Translations under genes and position numbers: made by a program
The notes under the pieces: generated by a model
Seen by the model: the letters and a program-made list of their open reading frames with translations, nothing else
Database searches by the model: none
Told to the model about the DNA's origin: nothing
Shown here: in pieces, positions 17,485 through 26,245 of the stretch
Numbering within the stretch: position 1 is the stretch's first letter
How the letters are laid out: every line of letters begins with the position of its first letter
Assembly (NCBI GenBank): GCA_964436305.1
Contig: CAYTCI010000005.1
Coordinates: forward strand, 1-64,000
Length of the DNA: 64,000 nt
From: JAKPUX01 sp964436305
Lineage (GTDB): Bacteria; Zhuqueibacterota; Zhuqueibacteria; Residuimicrobiales; Residuimicrobiaceae
Direction of reading: 5' to 3'

Positions 17485-18510
17485 TCATTTCTTCATCTGC
17501 TTGAGGGCCTTGTTGATGAAGCGACCGAACTCCTTGTCCTTCCGGCGCTTTTCGACGTAGGACATCTCGTAATAGTCCGATTCCTTCTTCAGCTTTAAAT
17601 AGCTGTTGTAGCGCTCCTGGCTCATCGTCCCCGCCGCTACGGCCGCCCGCACTGCGCAGCCGGGCTCCTGCACATGGCGGCAGTCCGTATAGCGGCAGCC
17701 GGCCGCCAGGCTCTGAATATCGTCGAAGCCGAGATCCATGCCCTCGCCGGCGCCGAGGAGGCCGAGCTCGCGCATGCCCGGGTTATCGATCACCATGGCG
17801 CCGTTCTCGAGGAGGATGAGCTGACGGCGGGTGGTGGCATGGGTGCCCTCACCGGTTGCGCTGACCTCCTGGGTAGCGAGGGCCTCGCGCCCGAGCAGGC
17901 GGTTGATCAGGGTGGTTTTGCCGACGCCGGAAGAGCCAAGAAGGCAGCAGATGAGGCCGGGTGTGATCAGGGCGCGGAACTCCTCGAGGCCGGCCCCGCT
18001 GGTGCTGCTGAGGGGGAGGATGCGGGCGGTGATGCCGGCCGCGCGGATGGCGTCGATCCTGTGCGCGAGTTCCTCGGGCGTGATCAGATCGGTCTTGGTG
18101 AGGAGGAGGAGCGGCTCGACCCCGCCGTCGGCGGCCATGACCAGATAACGGTCCATGCGGCGGATATTGAAATCGAAATGGAGGGACTGAACGATGAAAG
18201 CCAGATCGATATTGGCGGCGATCATCTGATACTCCACCCGCTCGCCGGGCTTTCGACGGCGCAAAAAGGTGCGGCGCGGCAGGACACTGTGGATGATGGC
18301 GGCGGCGCCCTCGTCGTAATACTGCACCTCCACCTGATCGCCGACGCAGGGGAGTTCCTCCGGCGTGTCGGCGAGAAAATAGAATTTTCCGGCCAGCTCG
18401 GCGAGCACTTCACGCTCGCCGTTCAGGATGCGGAAGGCTCCGCGATCAACGGCGGAGACGCGCGCTGGAGAGCGGCCCTCTGGAAGCTGGGTAGTGATTG
18501 AGTGGGTCAC
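17485..18510 (-). CDS. rsgA: Ribosome small-subunit GTPase RsgA
   Basis: A 341-residue protein with the circularly permuted GTPase order that defines RsgA (YjeQ). An OB-fold N-terminus (about 15-80) is followed by G4 TKTD at 138-141, the P-loop GSSGVGKTT at 192-200 and G3 DNPG at 242-245. The zinc site has Cys272, Cys277, His279 and Cys285. RsgA checks late maturation of the 30S subunit and releases RbfA. The start is a GTG with AGG upstream. A good promoter (18539-18567) lies in front, with the second repeat array directly upstream. A charged C-terminal helix closes the protein. Confidence 0.96.
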   Translation of the reverse strand: MTHSITTQLPEGRSPARVSAVDRGAFRILNGEREVLAELAGKFYFLADTPEELPCVGDQVEVQYYDEGAAAIIHSVLPRRTFLRRRKPGERVEYQMIAANIDLAFIVQSLHFDFNIRRMDRYLVMAADGGVEPLLLLTKTDLITPEELAHRIDAIRAAGITARILPLSSTSGAGLEEFRALITPGLICCLLGSSGVGKTTLINRLLGREALATQEVSATGEGTHATTRRQLILLENGAMVIDNPGMRELGLLGAGEGMDLGFDDIQSLAAGCRYTDCRHVQEPGCAVRAAVAAGTMSQERYNSYLKLKKESDYYEMSYVEKRRKDKEFGRFINKALKQMKK

Positions 18511-18538
18511 GGATACCTCGCTGGCTTGTTACCGTTCT

Positions 18539-18567
18539 ATCTTACAAAGAAGCACGCATTAATGCAA
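18539..18567 (-). promoter_or_regulatory. Promoter of rsgA
   Basis: Read on the minus strand: TTGCAT, a 17-base spacer, TAAGAT. The GTG start of rsgA follows about 28 bases after the -10 box. The repeat array begins 18 bases upstream of the -35 box. Confidence 0.6.
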
Positions 18568-18585
18568 GGAATTCTTCGCCGCGCC

Positions 18586-18696
18586 AGGGTCGGCACCAGA
18601 GTTGGAGGAGCCAGGGTCGGCGCCAGGGTTCGGGGGAGCCAGGGTCGGCGCCAGGGTTCGGGGGAGCCAGGGTCGGCACCAGAGTTCGGGGGGACA
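18586..18696 (+). repeat. 28-bp tandem repeat array, copy B
   Basis: Four head-to-tail units: 18586-18612 (27 bases), 18613-18640, 18641-18668 and a degenerate unit from 18669. The consensus begins AGGGTCGGCRCCAGRGTT and ends GGGGGAGCC. It is clearly related to copy A at 12383. Units 2 and 3 are identical. There are no spacers. Confidence 0.9.
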
Positions 18697-18842
18697 AGGG
18701 TTTCTGCGCTGCTGACAGGCTGTAAAAAGAATGATCCGGATCACAGAAATCGAGACTCCTCTCCGCAAAAGAGCGCTTCGATCCCTATATTACAGCAGAG
18801 TGCAACCGGGACAGTCAGCAGGGCGGGCAGGAAGGGATGCGG

Positions 18843-19493
18843 ATGATGAGGCGGAGCAGCGGTTGGGTGGTGGCCATCTGGGCGGGATTTGTGCCTGCCC
18901 TGCTGGCGCAATCCGGGAGCTGGTATTCAGAAGCCGAGGCGGAACGGCGCCTGGCGCACATCCAGGAGGTCGCCGCCTCCAGCGACGGCAAGATCGAGAT
19001 CACGGTCATCCGCCTGCCGGGCGAGAACGCCGCAACGGCGCCATCCTCCCTGGCCGAAACAGCCGAGCCCGTCGCGCCCGGCGTCCCCTGGGGCGCCGAA
19101 TTCACCCCGCTGCCGAATCCGGATGCAGAATGGCAGGAGCAATTCGACCGCGCCCTCGCCCTCGAAACGGAGAAATCCTGGCGCGAGGCCCTGAAAGTCC
19201 TGCTGCACCTCTCCGATGATCATCCCGACCACCCCCGCCGCGGCGAATGCTATTACGAGATGGGCGAGTGCCTCACCGCGCTGGGAAATTATCCCATGGC
19301 CCGGCGGGCCTTCTGCCAGGTGCTGCTATACCCCGCCAGTACGGTTTACGACGACGCCCTGATGCGGGTCGCGGCGGCTCTCATCCGCGAAGGCCGGGCC
19401 GGCATGGCCCATCCCTACCTCGAGCGTCTGCTCGCCACCCTGCCCAACAGCGAATTCGCCCCCCTTGCCGAGGAGCTCCTCAGGACAATCTAG
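18843..19493 (+). CDS. Secreted TPR protein
   Basis: A protein of about 216 residues; starts at 18837, 18843 or 18846 are possible, and AGGAAGG fits best with 18843. A Sec signal peptide ends near ALLAQS. The middle is a linker; the C-terminal 100 residues are TPR-like helices (WREALKVLLHLSDDHP, CYYEMGECLTALGNYPMA, YLERLLATLPNS). The pattern resembles the C-terminal domain of CpoB/YbgF-type periplasmic proteins, which coordinate cell-wall and outer-membrane constriction. No tol-pal genes are nearby, so the role stays open. Confidence 0.7.
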   Translation: MMRRSSGWVVAIWAGFVPALLAQSGSWYSEAEAERRLAHIQEVAASSDGKIEITVIRLPGENAATAPSSLAETAEPVAPGVPWGAEFTPLPNPDAEWQEQFDRALALETEKSWREALKVLLHLSDDHPDHPRRGECYYEMGECLTALGNYPMARRAFCQVLLYPASTVYDDALMRVAAALIREGRAGMAHPYLERLLATLPNSEFAPLAEELLRTI

Positions 19494-19511
19494 CCCTCCC
19501 CCAAAAAAGGC

Positions 19512-19540
19512 TTGAATCCCACACAAAATTGATGTATTCT
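19512..19540 (+). promoter_or_regulatory. Promoter of the carboxylesterase gene
   Basis: TTGAAT (19512-19517), a 17-base spacer, TATTCT (19535-19540). The ATG is at 19615, so the leader would be about 70 bases. Confidence 0.5.
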
Positions 19541-19614
19541 ATGCGGCAGCGCGGACTCCGACCGGTGGAGCCGATGCTGCAGCCGTGAAAAAGCTCAAGC
19601 CAACGGGAGCATGC

Positions 19615-21219
19615 ATGAAAAGGATCGTAGTCGCCCTCATCCTCCTCCTCGCCCTCTTCTCGCTGGCGGGGAACCGCAAATTCACCCTCAAGAAGGTGGT
19701 CAGCCTGGAGAGCGGAAAAATCTCGGGCACCACCTGCAAGGGCTCCTCCATCACTGTTTTCAAAGGCATCCCCTACGCCCGGCCGCCAATCGGCGCCTTG
19801 CGCTGGAAGGCTCCGCAACCGGTCGAGCCCTGGCAGGGGGTCAGGGTCTGCGACCGCTTCGGACCCAGCGCCATCCAGTCCCCGCAAGCCCCCTTAAGGA
19901 TGTGGAGCGCCGAGTTCATCGTTGACACGACTCTCGGCTACAGCGAGGATTGCCTGACCCTCAACGTCTGGAGCGACGGCCAATCCCGCGACCCCCGGCG
20001 GCCGGTGCTGGTCTTCATCCACGGCGGGGCCTTCACCTCGGGCGGCTCCTCCTGCGAGGTCTATAACGGCGAAGGTCTGGCCAAAAAGGGGCTGGTGGTG
20101 GTGACCATCAACTACCGGGTCGGCATCCTCGGCTTTCTCGCCCATCCGGCGCTCTCGGCGGAATCCGGCAAAGGCGTTTCGGGCAACTATGCCCTGCTCG
20201 ACATGATCGCTGCCCTGCAGTGGGTCCGGCGCAACATCGCAGCCTTCGGCGGTGACCCGGAGAATGTCACGATCGAGGGGCAGTCCGCCGGCGCGGCCGC
20301 GGTCCATGCCCTGATCCTCTCGCCCCTGGCCAAAGGGCTCTTTCACAAAGCGATTGCCCAAAGCATCACTCCGCTTGCACTCCATCCGCAAACCCTGGCG
20401 GAGGCGGAGCAGGCGGGAGCGGCAGCGGCCGTCACCGATAAGGGCGGGACGCCCTGGGATCCGCGCGACGACCGGGTGATCGGGCCGTTTGGCAGCCTTT
20501 CGCTGGCGGAGATGCGGGCGATGCCGCCCGCTGAGCTGCTCAAGGTGGCCTGGGCCGGTGGACCGGTCGTCGACGGTTACGTACTGCCGGGCGGGGCCAT
20601 GGAGGTGCTCAAGGCGGGGAAACAGAACGACGTGCCCCTGCTGACCGGTATGGTGGAAGGCGACGCCGACCTTTTCGGCGGCTTCCCAGTCACCCTGGCA
20701 CAATACCGGGACTATGCCGTGAAGCGCTTCGGCGAGCAGGCCGGCGAATTTTTGGCTCTTTATCCGGCGGCGAACGATCGGGAGGCTGCGGAACAAAACC
20801 GGGCCAGTGCAGTCGATGACAACAACGCGCAGATCCATGCCCTCGCCCGGATCCGGGCGCTGCACGGGCAGGCGCCCTCCTGGCTCTATTATTTCACCCA
20901 TGTCCTGCCGGGTCCGGAGAGCGGCCACTACGGGGCCTTCCATTCGGCCGATCTGGCCTACGGCTTTAACTATTTTACACCCCAACGGGCCGGCTACTGG
21001 AGCGCAGCAGATACGGCCCTGGGCGAGCTGATCTCCTCGCAATTCGCCTGCTTCGCCCGCAGCGGCGATCCCAACGCGCCCGGTCTGCCGGTGTGGCCGA
21101 TCTTCGATGCTGGCCGGGTCTGTTTTATGGAGTTGGCGGAGCATCCGGGGCTCTACGAGATTGCGCCCGCCAAGGTGGCGTTCTGGTCGCTCTGGTATGC
21201 CCGGGCGCTGGGCGTCTAG
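19615..21219 (+). CDS. Exported type-B carboxylesterase
   Basis: The start is the ATG at 19615 (534 residues), with GGGAG upstream; an N-terminal hydrophobic segment (residues 3-18) is a signal peptide or anchor. This is the carboxylesterase type B (COesterase) alpha/beta-hydrolase family. The oxyanion-hole HGGAF is at 136-140, the nucleophile Ser224 lies in GQSAGA, the acid is probably Glu349 (VEGDAD), and His443 lies in GAFHSADLAYGF. The usual EDCLTLNVW block is at 111-119. Such enzymes cleave carboxylic esters, for example acyl groups on plant polymers. It lies just before the LacI gene but has its own promoter. Confidence 0.92.
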   Translation: MKRIVVALILLLALFSLAGNRKFTLKKVVSLESGKISGTTCKGSSITVFKGIPYARPPIGALRWKAPQPVEPWQGVRVCDRFGPSAIQSPQAPLRMWSAEFIVDTTLGYSEDCLTLNVWSDGQSRDPRRPVLVFIHGGAFTSGGSSCEVYNGEGLAKKGLVVVTINYRVGILGFLAHPALSAESGKGVSGNYALLDMIAALQWVRRNIAAFGGDPENVTIEGQSAGAAAVHALILSPLAKGLFHKAIAQSITPLALHPQTLAEAEQAGAAAAVTDKGGTPWDPRDDRVIGPFGSLSLAEMRAMPPAELLKVAWAGGPVVDGYVLPGGAMEVLKAGKQNDVPLLTGMVEGDADLFGGFPVTLAQYRDYAVKRFGEQAGEFLALYPAANDREAAEQNRASAVDDNNAQIHALARIRALHGQAPSWLYYFTHVLPGPESGHYGAFHSADLAYGFNYFTPQRAGYWSAADTALGELISSQFACFARSGDPNAPGLPVWPIFDAGRVCFMELAEHPGLYEIAPAKVAFWSLWYARALGV

Positions 21220-21231
21220 GTAAGCCGCCTT

Positions 21232-21281
21232 CGGGTCGGCGCCAGAGTTCGAGCCGCCGGGTCGCACGAGTTTCGCACGGC
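21232..21281 (+). repeat. Repeat copy C, one unit plus a degenerate unit
   Basis: CGGGTCGGCGCCAGAGTTCG starting at 21232 matches the 28-bp repeat consensus, and a decayed second unit follows from about 21258. It lies between the esterase stop and the lacI-type promoter. Confidence 0.6.
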
Positions 21282-21304
21282 GCTGCGTTTAGACAATTTT
21301 TCGC

Positions 21305-21333
21305 TTGACATGAATGGAAAAATAGAGTATCTT
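21305..21333 (+). promoter_or_regulatory. Promoter of the LacI-family gene
   Basis: A perfect TTGACA -35 box (21305-21310), a 17-base spacer and TATCTT (21328-21333). The expected start of transcription is about 21340, directly before the operator. Confidence 0.75.
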
Positions 21334-21340
21334 ACAGAGG

Positions 21341-21358
21341 TGTCGAAACGTTTCGACA
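21341..21358. promoter_or_regulatory. LacI-type operator, perfect palindrome
   Basis: TGTCGAAACGTTTCGACA is an 18-base perfect palindrome with the central CG pair typical of LacI/GalR/CcpA operators. It covers the first transcribed bases of the regulator gene, so a bound regulator would block its own promoter. A shorter related palindrome, ATCGTTTCGAT (21425-21435), overlaps the start codon. Confidence 0.75.
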
Positions 21359-21433
21359 TATCACCATTACAGCGAGGCACCGACAAGATGTAATTTATTG
21401 ATATTTGACGAATAAATAAAGAAAATCGTTTCG

Positions 21434-22438
21434 ATGAACGTGACCATTCGTGATGTCGCCCGGACGGCCGGGGTCGCGGTTTCCACCGTCTCCCTGGTCC
21501 TCAACCGCAAGGGCCGTGTCAGCCGCGAAACCGAGCGCAAGGTGCTCGATGCCATCGAAAAACTCCACTACCACCCGCAGCGCTCCGCACGCGGCCTCGT
21601 CACCCACCACAGCGGCAACCTCGGCTTCATCCTCAGCACCGACCACTTTTCCAACGCCGAACCCTTTTACACCAAGATCTTCCTCGGCACCGAATTCGAA
21701 GCCCGCTCCCACGATTATTATGTCCTCCTGACCACCATCGAACAACAGTTTTCCGAAAAGCAGATCCCGCGATTTTTGCTGGAAAAGAATGTCGACGGCG
21801 TCATCCTCGCCGGCACCGTGCCCGGTAAAATCCTCGAGACCATCCGGGAGAGGGATCTCCCCTGCGTGCTGATCGATTATTATCCCCCCGTGGGCAATTA
21901 TTCCTCGGTGCTGATCGACAATGCCGACGGCATCCGCCAGGCCGTGACCCATCTCATCGGCAAGGGCCATCGCGACCTGCTCTTCGTCGGCGGCGATTTC
22001 CAGCATCCGGGCATGCGCGAGCGCCGGGAGGCCTTTTGCCGGACCATGGCCGATCATGGCCTTGCTGCCGGGGCGGAGCGTCTCTTCGCCGACGCCCTCC
22101 TCAGCGGCGCGCAGGAGGGGTTCGAGGCCGCGGTTCAGGCCCTCGAGAGCGGCATCAAGGCGACCGCCTTTGTTGCGGCCAACGATGCCCTCGCCAGCGG
22201 CATCCTGCGCGCCTGCCGCGACCGCAAGCTGCGCATCCCCGAGGATATCGCGATCACCGGCTTTGATGATGTCGAGACCGCCATCACCGCCCGACCGACC
22301 CTGACCACCCTGCATGTTCCCAAGGAGGAGATGGGCGCCCTGGCGGTACGTTTGCTCGTCCAGCTGATCGCCGGAACGGCATCCCCCGGCACCAAAATCG
22401 TCGTGCCGGTCCGGTTGGTCTGCCGGGAATCGACCTGA
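21434..22438 (+). CDS. LacI-family transcriptional regulator
   Basis: A 334-residue regulator. Residues 1-50 are the DNA-binding helix-turn-helix with hinge helix (TIRDVARTAGVAVSTVSLVL, then RKVLDAIEKLHYHPQRSARGL). Residues 60-330 form the periplasmic-binding-protein-like sensor domain (NLGFIL, IDNADGIRQAV, VAANDALASGIL, ITGFDD). The family usually binds a sugar and then releases DNA. Its own promoter carries a perfect operator, so it is probably autoregulated. It stands at the head of the polysaccharide locus and is the natural candidate to control it, although I see no second copy of the palindrome in front of the next gene. Confidence 0.93.
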   Translation: MNVTIRDVARTAGVAVSTVSLVLNRKGRVSRETERKVLDAIEKLHYHPQRSARGLVTHHSGNLGFILSTDHFSNAEPFYTKIFLGTEFEARSHDYYVLLTTIEQQFSEKQIPRFLLEKNVDGVILAGTVPGKILETIRERDLPCVLIDYYPPVGNYSSVLIDNADGIRQAVTHLIGKGHRDLLFVGGDFQHPGMRERREAFCRTMADHGLAAGAERLFADALLSGAQEGFEAAVQALESGIKATAFVAANDALASGILRACRDRKLRIPEDIAITGFDDVETAITARPTLTTLHVPKEEMGALAVRLLVQLIAGTASPGTKIVVPVRLVCREST

Positions 22439-22495
22439 CCGGCGGGCGGCGGCATCCGGAGCGCAGGTCGAGCCGGAGCAACCACGCCGCCGGTC
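22437..22495 (+). terminator. Possible terminator after the regulator gene
   Basis: A 9-bp perfect inverted repeat (22437-22445 with 22487-22495) encloses a 41-base GC-rich interior and is followed by CTTTGAATT. The stem overlaps the stop codon. The T-run is weak, so attenuation or no function is also possible. Confidence 0.3.
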
Positions 22496-22706
22496 CTTTG
22501 AATTATGCCATCGGGTGTAAAGACCCTGCAAGACGCAACGATAACCAACGAGAGGAGGTGAGACGGCCGGTATTCCGCCCGCAAGACGGAGTCAGGCCGG
22601 CAGTCCCGTATTTCCTGCACATCTGAATTCATCCCTGCAACGGGCTCGCCTGGCTGGTTTAATGTATGCATTTGCTGCTTACCCTAATCAACCTGGAGGA
22701 GTAACC

Positions 22707-25700
22707 ATGACTCTGTGCAAACATGCCCTTTGGGGCGCATTGATCCTTGGCCTGATGCTGGCCCTGCAGCCCGCCCTCGCCCAGATCAATACGATCAGCA
22801 ACGGCGATTTCGAGAACGCCGAACTCCCCGCCAACTGGTACAAGATCGATGCCAACGACGCGGAGGTCGCCTGGGCAACCGATCAGTTCCGCTCCCCGCA
22901 GCGCTCACTCAAGATCTCCGAGAGCGGCGGCGCTGATGCGCCAGCCTGGCAGTCGGCTAACATGGCCAAACTGGAATGGAATCCCACCACCGGCATTCCC
23001 GCCAACATCGAAATGGTGATCGGCGGCTGGGTCAAAACCGAAAATGTCAACGTCTCCCCCGCCGCACCGGCTTCCGAGATCACCCTCAGTTTCACCTTCT
23101 ATGACAAGTCCAAAGCGATGATCTTCGGCCAACCGGTCACGATCCAGGTTCCCCAGAGCCAGGCCAGCGCCGGCTGGACGGAGATCAAGAACAGCGCCCC
23201 GGTCATTCTGCCGGTGGACGCCGACTCGATGATCATCACCTTCGCTTTCGGCGCCAATGCCACCGGCACGGTCTGGCTTGATGATATTTTCATGAAGGTG
23301 GCGCCTGGCGCCAGCGGCTGGCTGGGCGATCTCTACAATGCCAATTTCGGCGTGCCCGCGGGCTGGTTCTTCTGGAAGGACCGGATGAGTGAGGGCGAGC
23401 AGGATTACGGCACGGTCACCATCACCGACCAGTATGCCCATCGCGGCCGCTACTCCCTGCTGATCGCCGATGATCCCGCCAATCCCGCTGAGGTGGTTGC
23501 GATCTCCGACCGCAACGCAGTCGAACCCGGCCGCTCCTATGGCCTCTCCGCATGGGTCAAGCTGGAGAATACCACCGTCAATCCCAAACGCGATATCGAG
23601 CAGGCGATCTTTTTCACCATCACCTACCATTCCGCCGAGGCCGGATGGGCCGAGGTGGGTGGTGAGGATTTTGTCGTGGTCGACCAGTCCAAGGCAAACT
23701 CGGATTGGCGGCTCTACTCCTTTACCTTCAAGGTGCCCGACAATGCCTCGCGGATCTCGGTGCGCGCACGCATGCAGCACCAGGCGACCGGCAATACCTA
23801 CTGGGATGATATCCGCATCTATCCCCTCGGGATTGCCAAGGCCAATCTCAACTTTGACGAATCCCAGCAGCCCGCCAACTGGTCCGGCTATGCCCACGGC
23901 GATGCGACTGTGGAATGGGCGACCGATGTCTGGCGTTCGGCCGAACGCTCGCTGAAGATCAGCAAGACGGCCGGCACAGCCGATCCTCTGTGGATCTCGG
24001 GCAATATGGCCAAGCTGCAGTGGAATCCGACCACCGGCACACCTGCCAACATCGAAATGGTGATCGGCGGTTACGTCAAAACGCAGAACGTCAATGTCAA
24101 TCCCACAGCGGCGAACCAGGAGATCCAGCTGGCATTCTCCTTCTACGACAAGGACAAGAACCTGATCTTCGGCCAGCCGGTCGTGCTCAAGGCGCCGCAA
24201 GCCCAGGCCTCCAGCGACTGGACCGAGATCAGGAACGAGGCGCCGATCGTCCTGCCGACCGATGCCGACTCCCTGGTCATCAGCTTCGGTTTCGGCGCGC
24301 AGGCCACCGGCACCGCCTGGCTTGATGATATTTTCATGAAGGTGGCGCCCGGCGCCAGCGGCTGGCTCGGCGATCTCTACAATGCGAATTTCGGCGTGCC
24401 CGAGGGCTGGTTCTTCTGGAAGGGCGGTATGTCGGAGGGCATCGGTGATGAAAAGGGCATCGTCACCATCACCAACAAATATGCCCACAGCGGCCTCTAC
24501 TCCCTGCGCATCTCCGACAATGCCGCCAACGGGGATGAGGTGGTGGCCATCTCCAACCGCGATCCGGTGCTGCCCGATACCGAGTATCTGGTCTCGGCCT
24601 GGGTCAAGCTGGAGGGAGCGACGGTCAATACCACCAAGGATGTCGAAAAGTCGATCTTTTTCACCGTCACGTACCATTCCGACGAGGCCGGCTGGGCCGA
24701 GCAGCACGGATCGGACTTTTTCGTCGTCAACCAGAGCGCGGCCGACCGCGACTGGGCGCTCTACACCTTCCGCATCAGGACCGAGCCCCAGGACCGGCGC
24801 ATCTCGATCCGCGCCCGGCTGCAGCACCAGGCGACCGGTGATGTCTACTGGGATGATTTCCAGGTGATGCCGATCGCCCAGGTGGCCAACGGCATGGGCT
24901 TCGAAGCCGATCTGCCCGCCTACTGGACCAGGGTCAATGAGGGTGGATCGACCCTGGCCTGGACCAGCGACGTCGCGCGTTCACCGCAGCGCAGTCTGAT
25001 GATCCAGAAGGGTTCGGGCAATGAAACCCCGGCCTGGCAAACCGACGCCAACATGGCCAAGCTGCAGTGGAATCCGACCACCGGCATTCCCCCCAACATC
25101 GAGATGGTGATCGGCGGCTGGGTCAAGACCGAGAACGTCAACGTCAATCCGGCGACTGCTGACGGGGAGATCCACCTTGTCTACACCTTCTTCGACCAGA
25201 GCAAGGCGGTCATCTTCGGCCAGCCGGTCGTGCTCAAGATCCCGCAAGGCCAGGGCACCAGTGACTGGACCGAGATCAAGAACGATGCCCCCATCGTCCT
25301 GCCGGTTGATGCCGACTCGATGAGTATCCAGTTCATCTTTGGCCCTGCCGCCACCGGCACGGTCTGGCTGGATGATATCTTTATGAAGGTGGCCCCCGGG
25401 GCCAGCGGCTGGCTCGGCGATCTCTACAACGCCAACTTCGGCGTCCCGGCGGGCTGGTTCTTCTGGAAGGACCGGATGAGCGAGGGCGAACAGGATTATG
25501 GCACCGTCAGCATCACCCGCGATGCCGCCCATACCGGCGACTACTCGCTGCTCCTCTCCGATGAAGCCGCCAATCCGGCCGAGGTGGTCGCCATCAGCGA
25601 TCGCAATCCGATCCTGCCCAACCGGCTTTACACGGTGCAGGCCTGGGTCAAGACCGAGGGCGTGACCATCAACACCACCCAGGATGTCGAAAAGTCGGTC

Positions 25701-26240
25701 TTTTTCACCCTGACCTATCATACCAACGAGGCGGGCTGGGCGGAGGTAGGTGGCACCGATTTCTTCGTGGTCGACCAGAGTGTGGCGGACAAGGACTGGA
25801 CCCTCTACACCTTCACCGTCGCACCGCCGGCCAACGCGACGAGGATGTCGATCCGGGCGCGCTTGCAGCATCAGGCCACCGGCAAGGTCTACTGGGATGA
25901 TTTCGCGGTGGTCGAGGGCAATGTGACGCGGATTCCCGGCCAGCCGGATGCAACGCTGCCGGCGATTTATCGCCTCGCCCAGAACTATCCCAATCCCTTC
26001 AATCCCGAGACGCGGATCAGCTTCTCCCTGCCGAAGGAAGGCCGGGTCAAGCTGGCGGTCTATGATCTCCTCGGCAACCCCGTGCGCACCCTGATCTCGG
26101 CCAAAATGGCCGCGGGTGAACACCAGATCCTCTGGGACGGGCGCGACGAGAGCAACCGGCCGGCCGCTTCCGGCATTTACTTCTATATCCTCGAAACCAA
26201 AGACGCACGCATGATGCGCAAGATGACCCTGGTAAAGTAA
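22707..26240 (+). CDS. Secreted three-module carbohydrate-binding-like protein with sorting domain
   Basis: The ATG at 22707 follows TGGAGGAG and gives 1177 residues with a signal peptide ending at ALAQI. The body is three tandem modules of about 348 residues; each has two beta-sandwich halves. The first half carries NPTTGIPANIEMVIGGW and ends at VWLDDIFMKVAPGASGW, and the second half starts at LGDLYNANFGVP and ends at RLQHQATG-YWDD. The jelly-roll halves resemble carbohydrate-binding modules of the CBM4/9 type, but no catalytic residues are visible. Residues about 1090-1177 are the C-terminal sorting domain (NYPNPFNPETRISFSLP, GEHQILWDGRD, SGIYFYILETKD). It is the first gene after the regulator and probably the surface binder of the locus. 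Confidence 0.8.
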   Translation: MTLCKHALWGALILGLMLALQPALAQINTISNGDFENAELPANWYKIDANDAEVAWATDQFRSPQRSLKISESGGADAPAWQSANMAKLEWNPTTGIPANIEMVIGGWVKTENVNVSPAAPASEITLSFTFYDKSKAMIFGQPVTIQVPQSQASAGWTEIKNSAPVILPVDADSMIITFAFGANATGTVWLDDIFMKVAPGASGWLGDLYNANFGVPAGWFFWKDRMSEGEQDYGTVTITDQYAHRGRYSLLIADDPANPAEVVAISDRNAVEPGRSYGLSAWVKLENTTVNPKRDIEQAIFFTITYHSAEAGWAEVGGEDFVVVDQSKANSDWRLYSFTFKVPDNASRISVRARMQHQATGNTYWDDIRIYPLGIAKANLNFDESQQPANWSGYAHGDATVEWATDVWRSAERSLKISKTAGTADPLWISGNMAKLQWNPTTGTPANIEMVIGGYVKTQNVNVNPTAANQEIQLAFSFYDKDKNLIFGQPVVLKAPQAQASSDWTEIRNEAPIVLPTDADSLVISFGFGAQATGTAWLDDIFMKVAPGASGWLGDLYNANFGVPEGWFFWKGGMSEGIGDEKGIVTITNKYAHSGLYSLRISDNAANGDEVVAISNRDPVLPDTEYLVSAWVKLEGATVNTTKDVEKSIFFTVTYHSDEAGWAEQHGSDFFVVNQSAADRDWALYTFRIRTEPQDRRISIRARLQHQATGDVYWDDFQVMPIAQVANGMGFEADLPAYWTRVNEGGSTLAWTSDVARSPQRSLMIQKGSGNETPAWQTDANMAKLQWNPTTGIPPNIEMVIGGWVKTENVNVNPATADGEIHLVYTFFDQSKAVIFGQPVVLKIPQGQGTSDWTEIKNDAPIVLPVDADSMSIQFIFGPAATGTVWLDDIFMKVAPGASGWLGDLYNANFGVPAGWFFWKDRMSEGEQDYGTVSITRDAAHTGDYSLLLSDEAANPAEVVAISDRNPILPNRLYTVQAWVKTEGVTINTTQDVEKSVFFTLTYHTNEAGWAEVGGTDFFVVDQSVADKDWTLYTFTVAPPANATRMSIRARLQHQATGKVYWDDFAVVEGNVTRIPGQPDATLPAIYRLAQNYPNPFNPETRISFSLPKEGRVKLAVYDLLGNPVRTLISAKMAAGEHQILWDGRDESNRPAASGIYFYILETKDARMMRKMTLVK

Positions 26241-26245
26241 AACCA

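Larger units (their letters stand above)
18511..18842. other. Divergent intergenic region with repeat array
   Basis: The 332 bases between rsgA (minus) and the TPR gene (plus) hold the rsgA promoter (18539-18567) and a four-unit repeat array (18586-18696). I see no clear promoter for the plus-strand gene; TATATT at 18786-18791 lacks a convincing -35 partner. Confidence 0.6.

Noticed and set aside
22905..24827. Long minus-strand open frame opposite the three-module protein
   Set aside because: It mirrors the internal repeats of the real gene, has no ribosome binding site and no recognisable domain.
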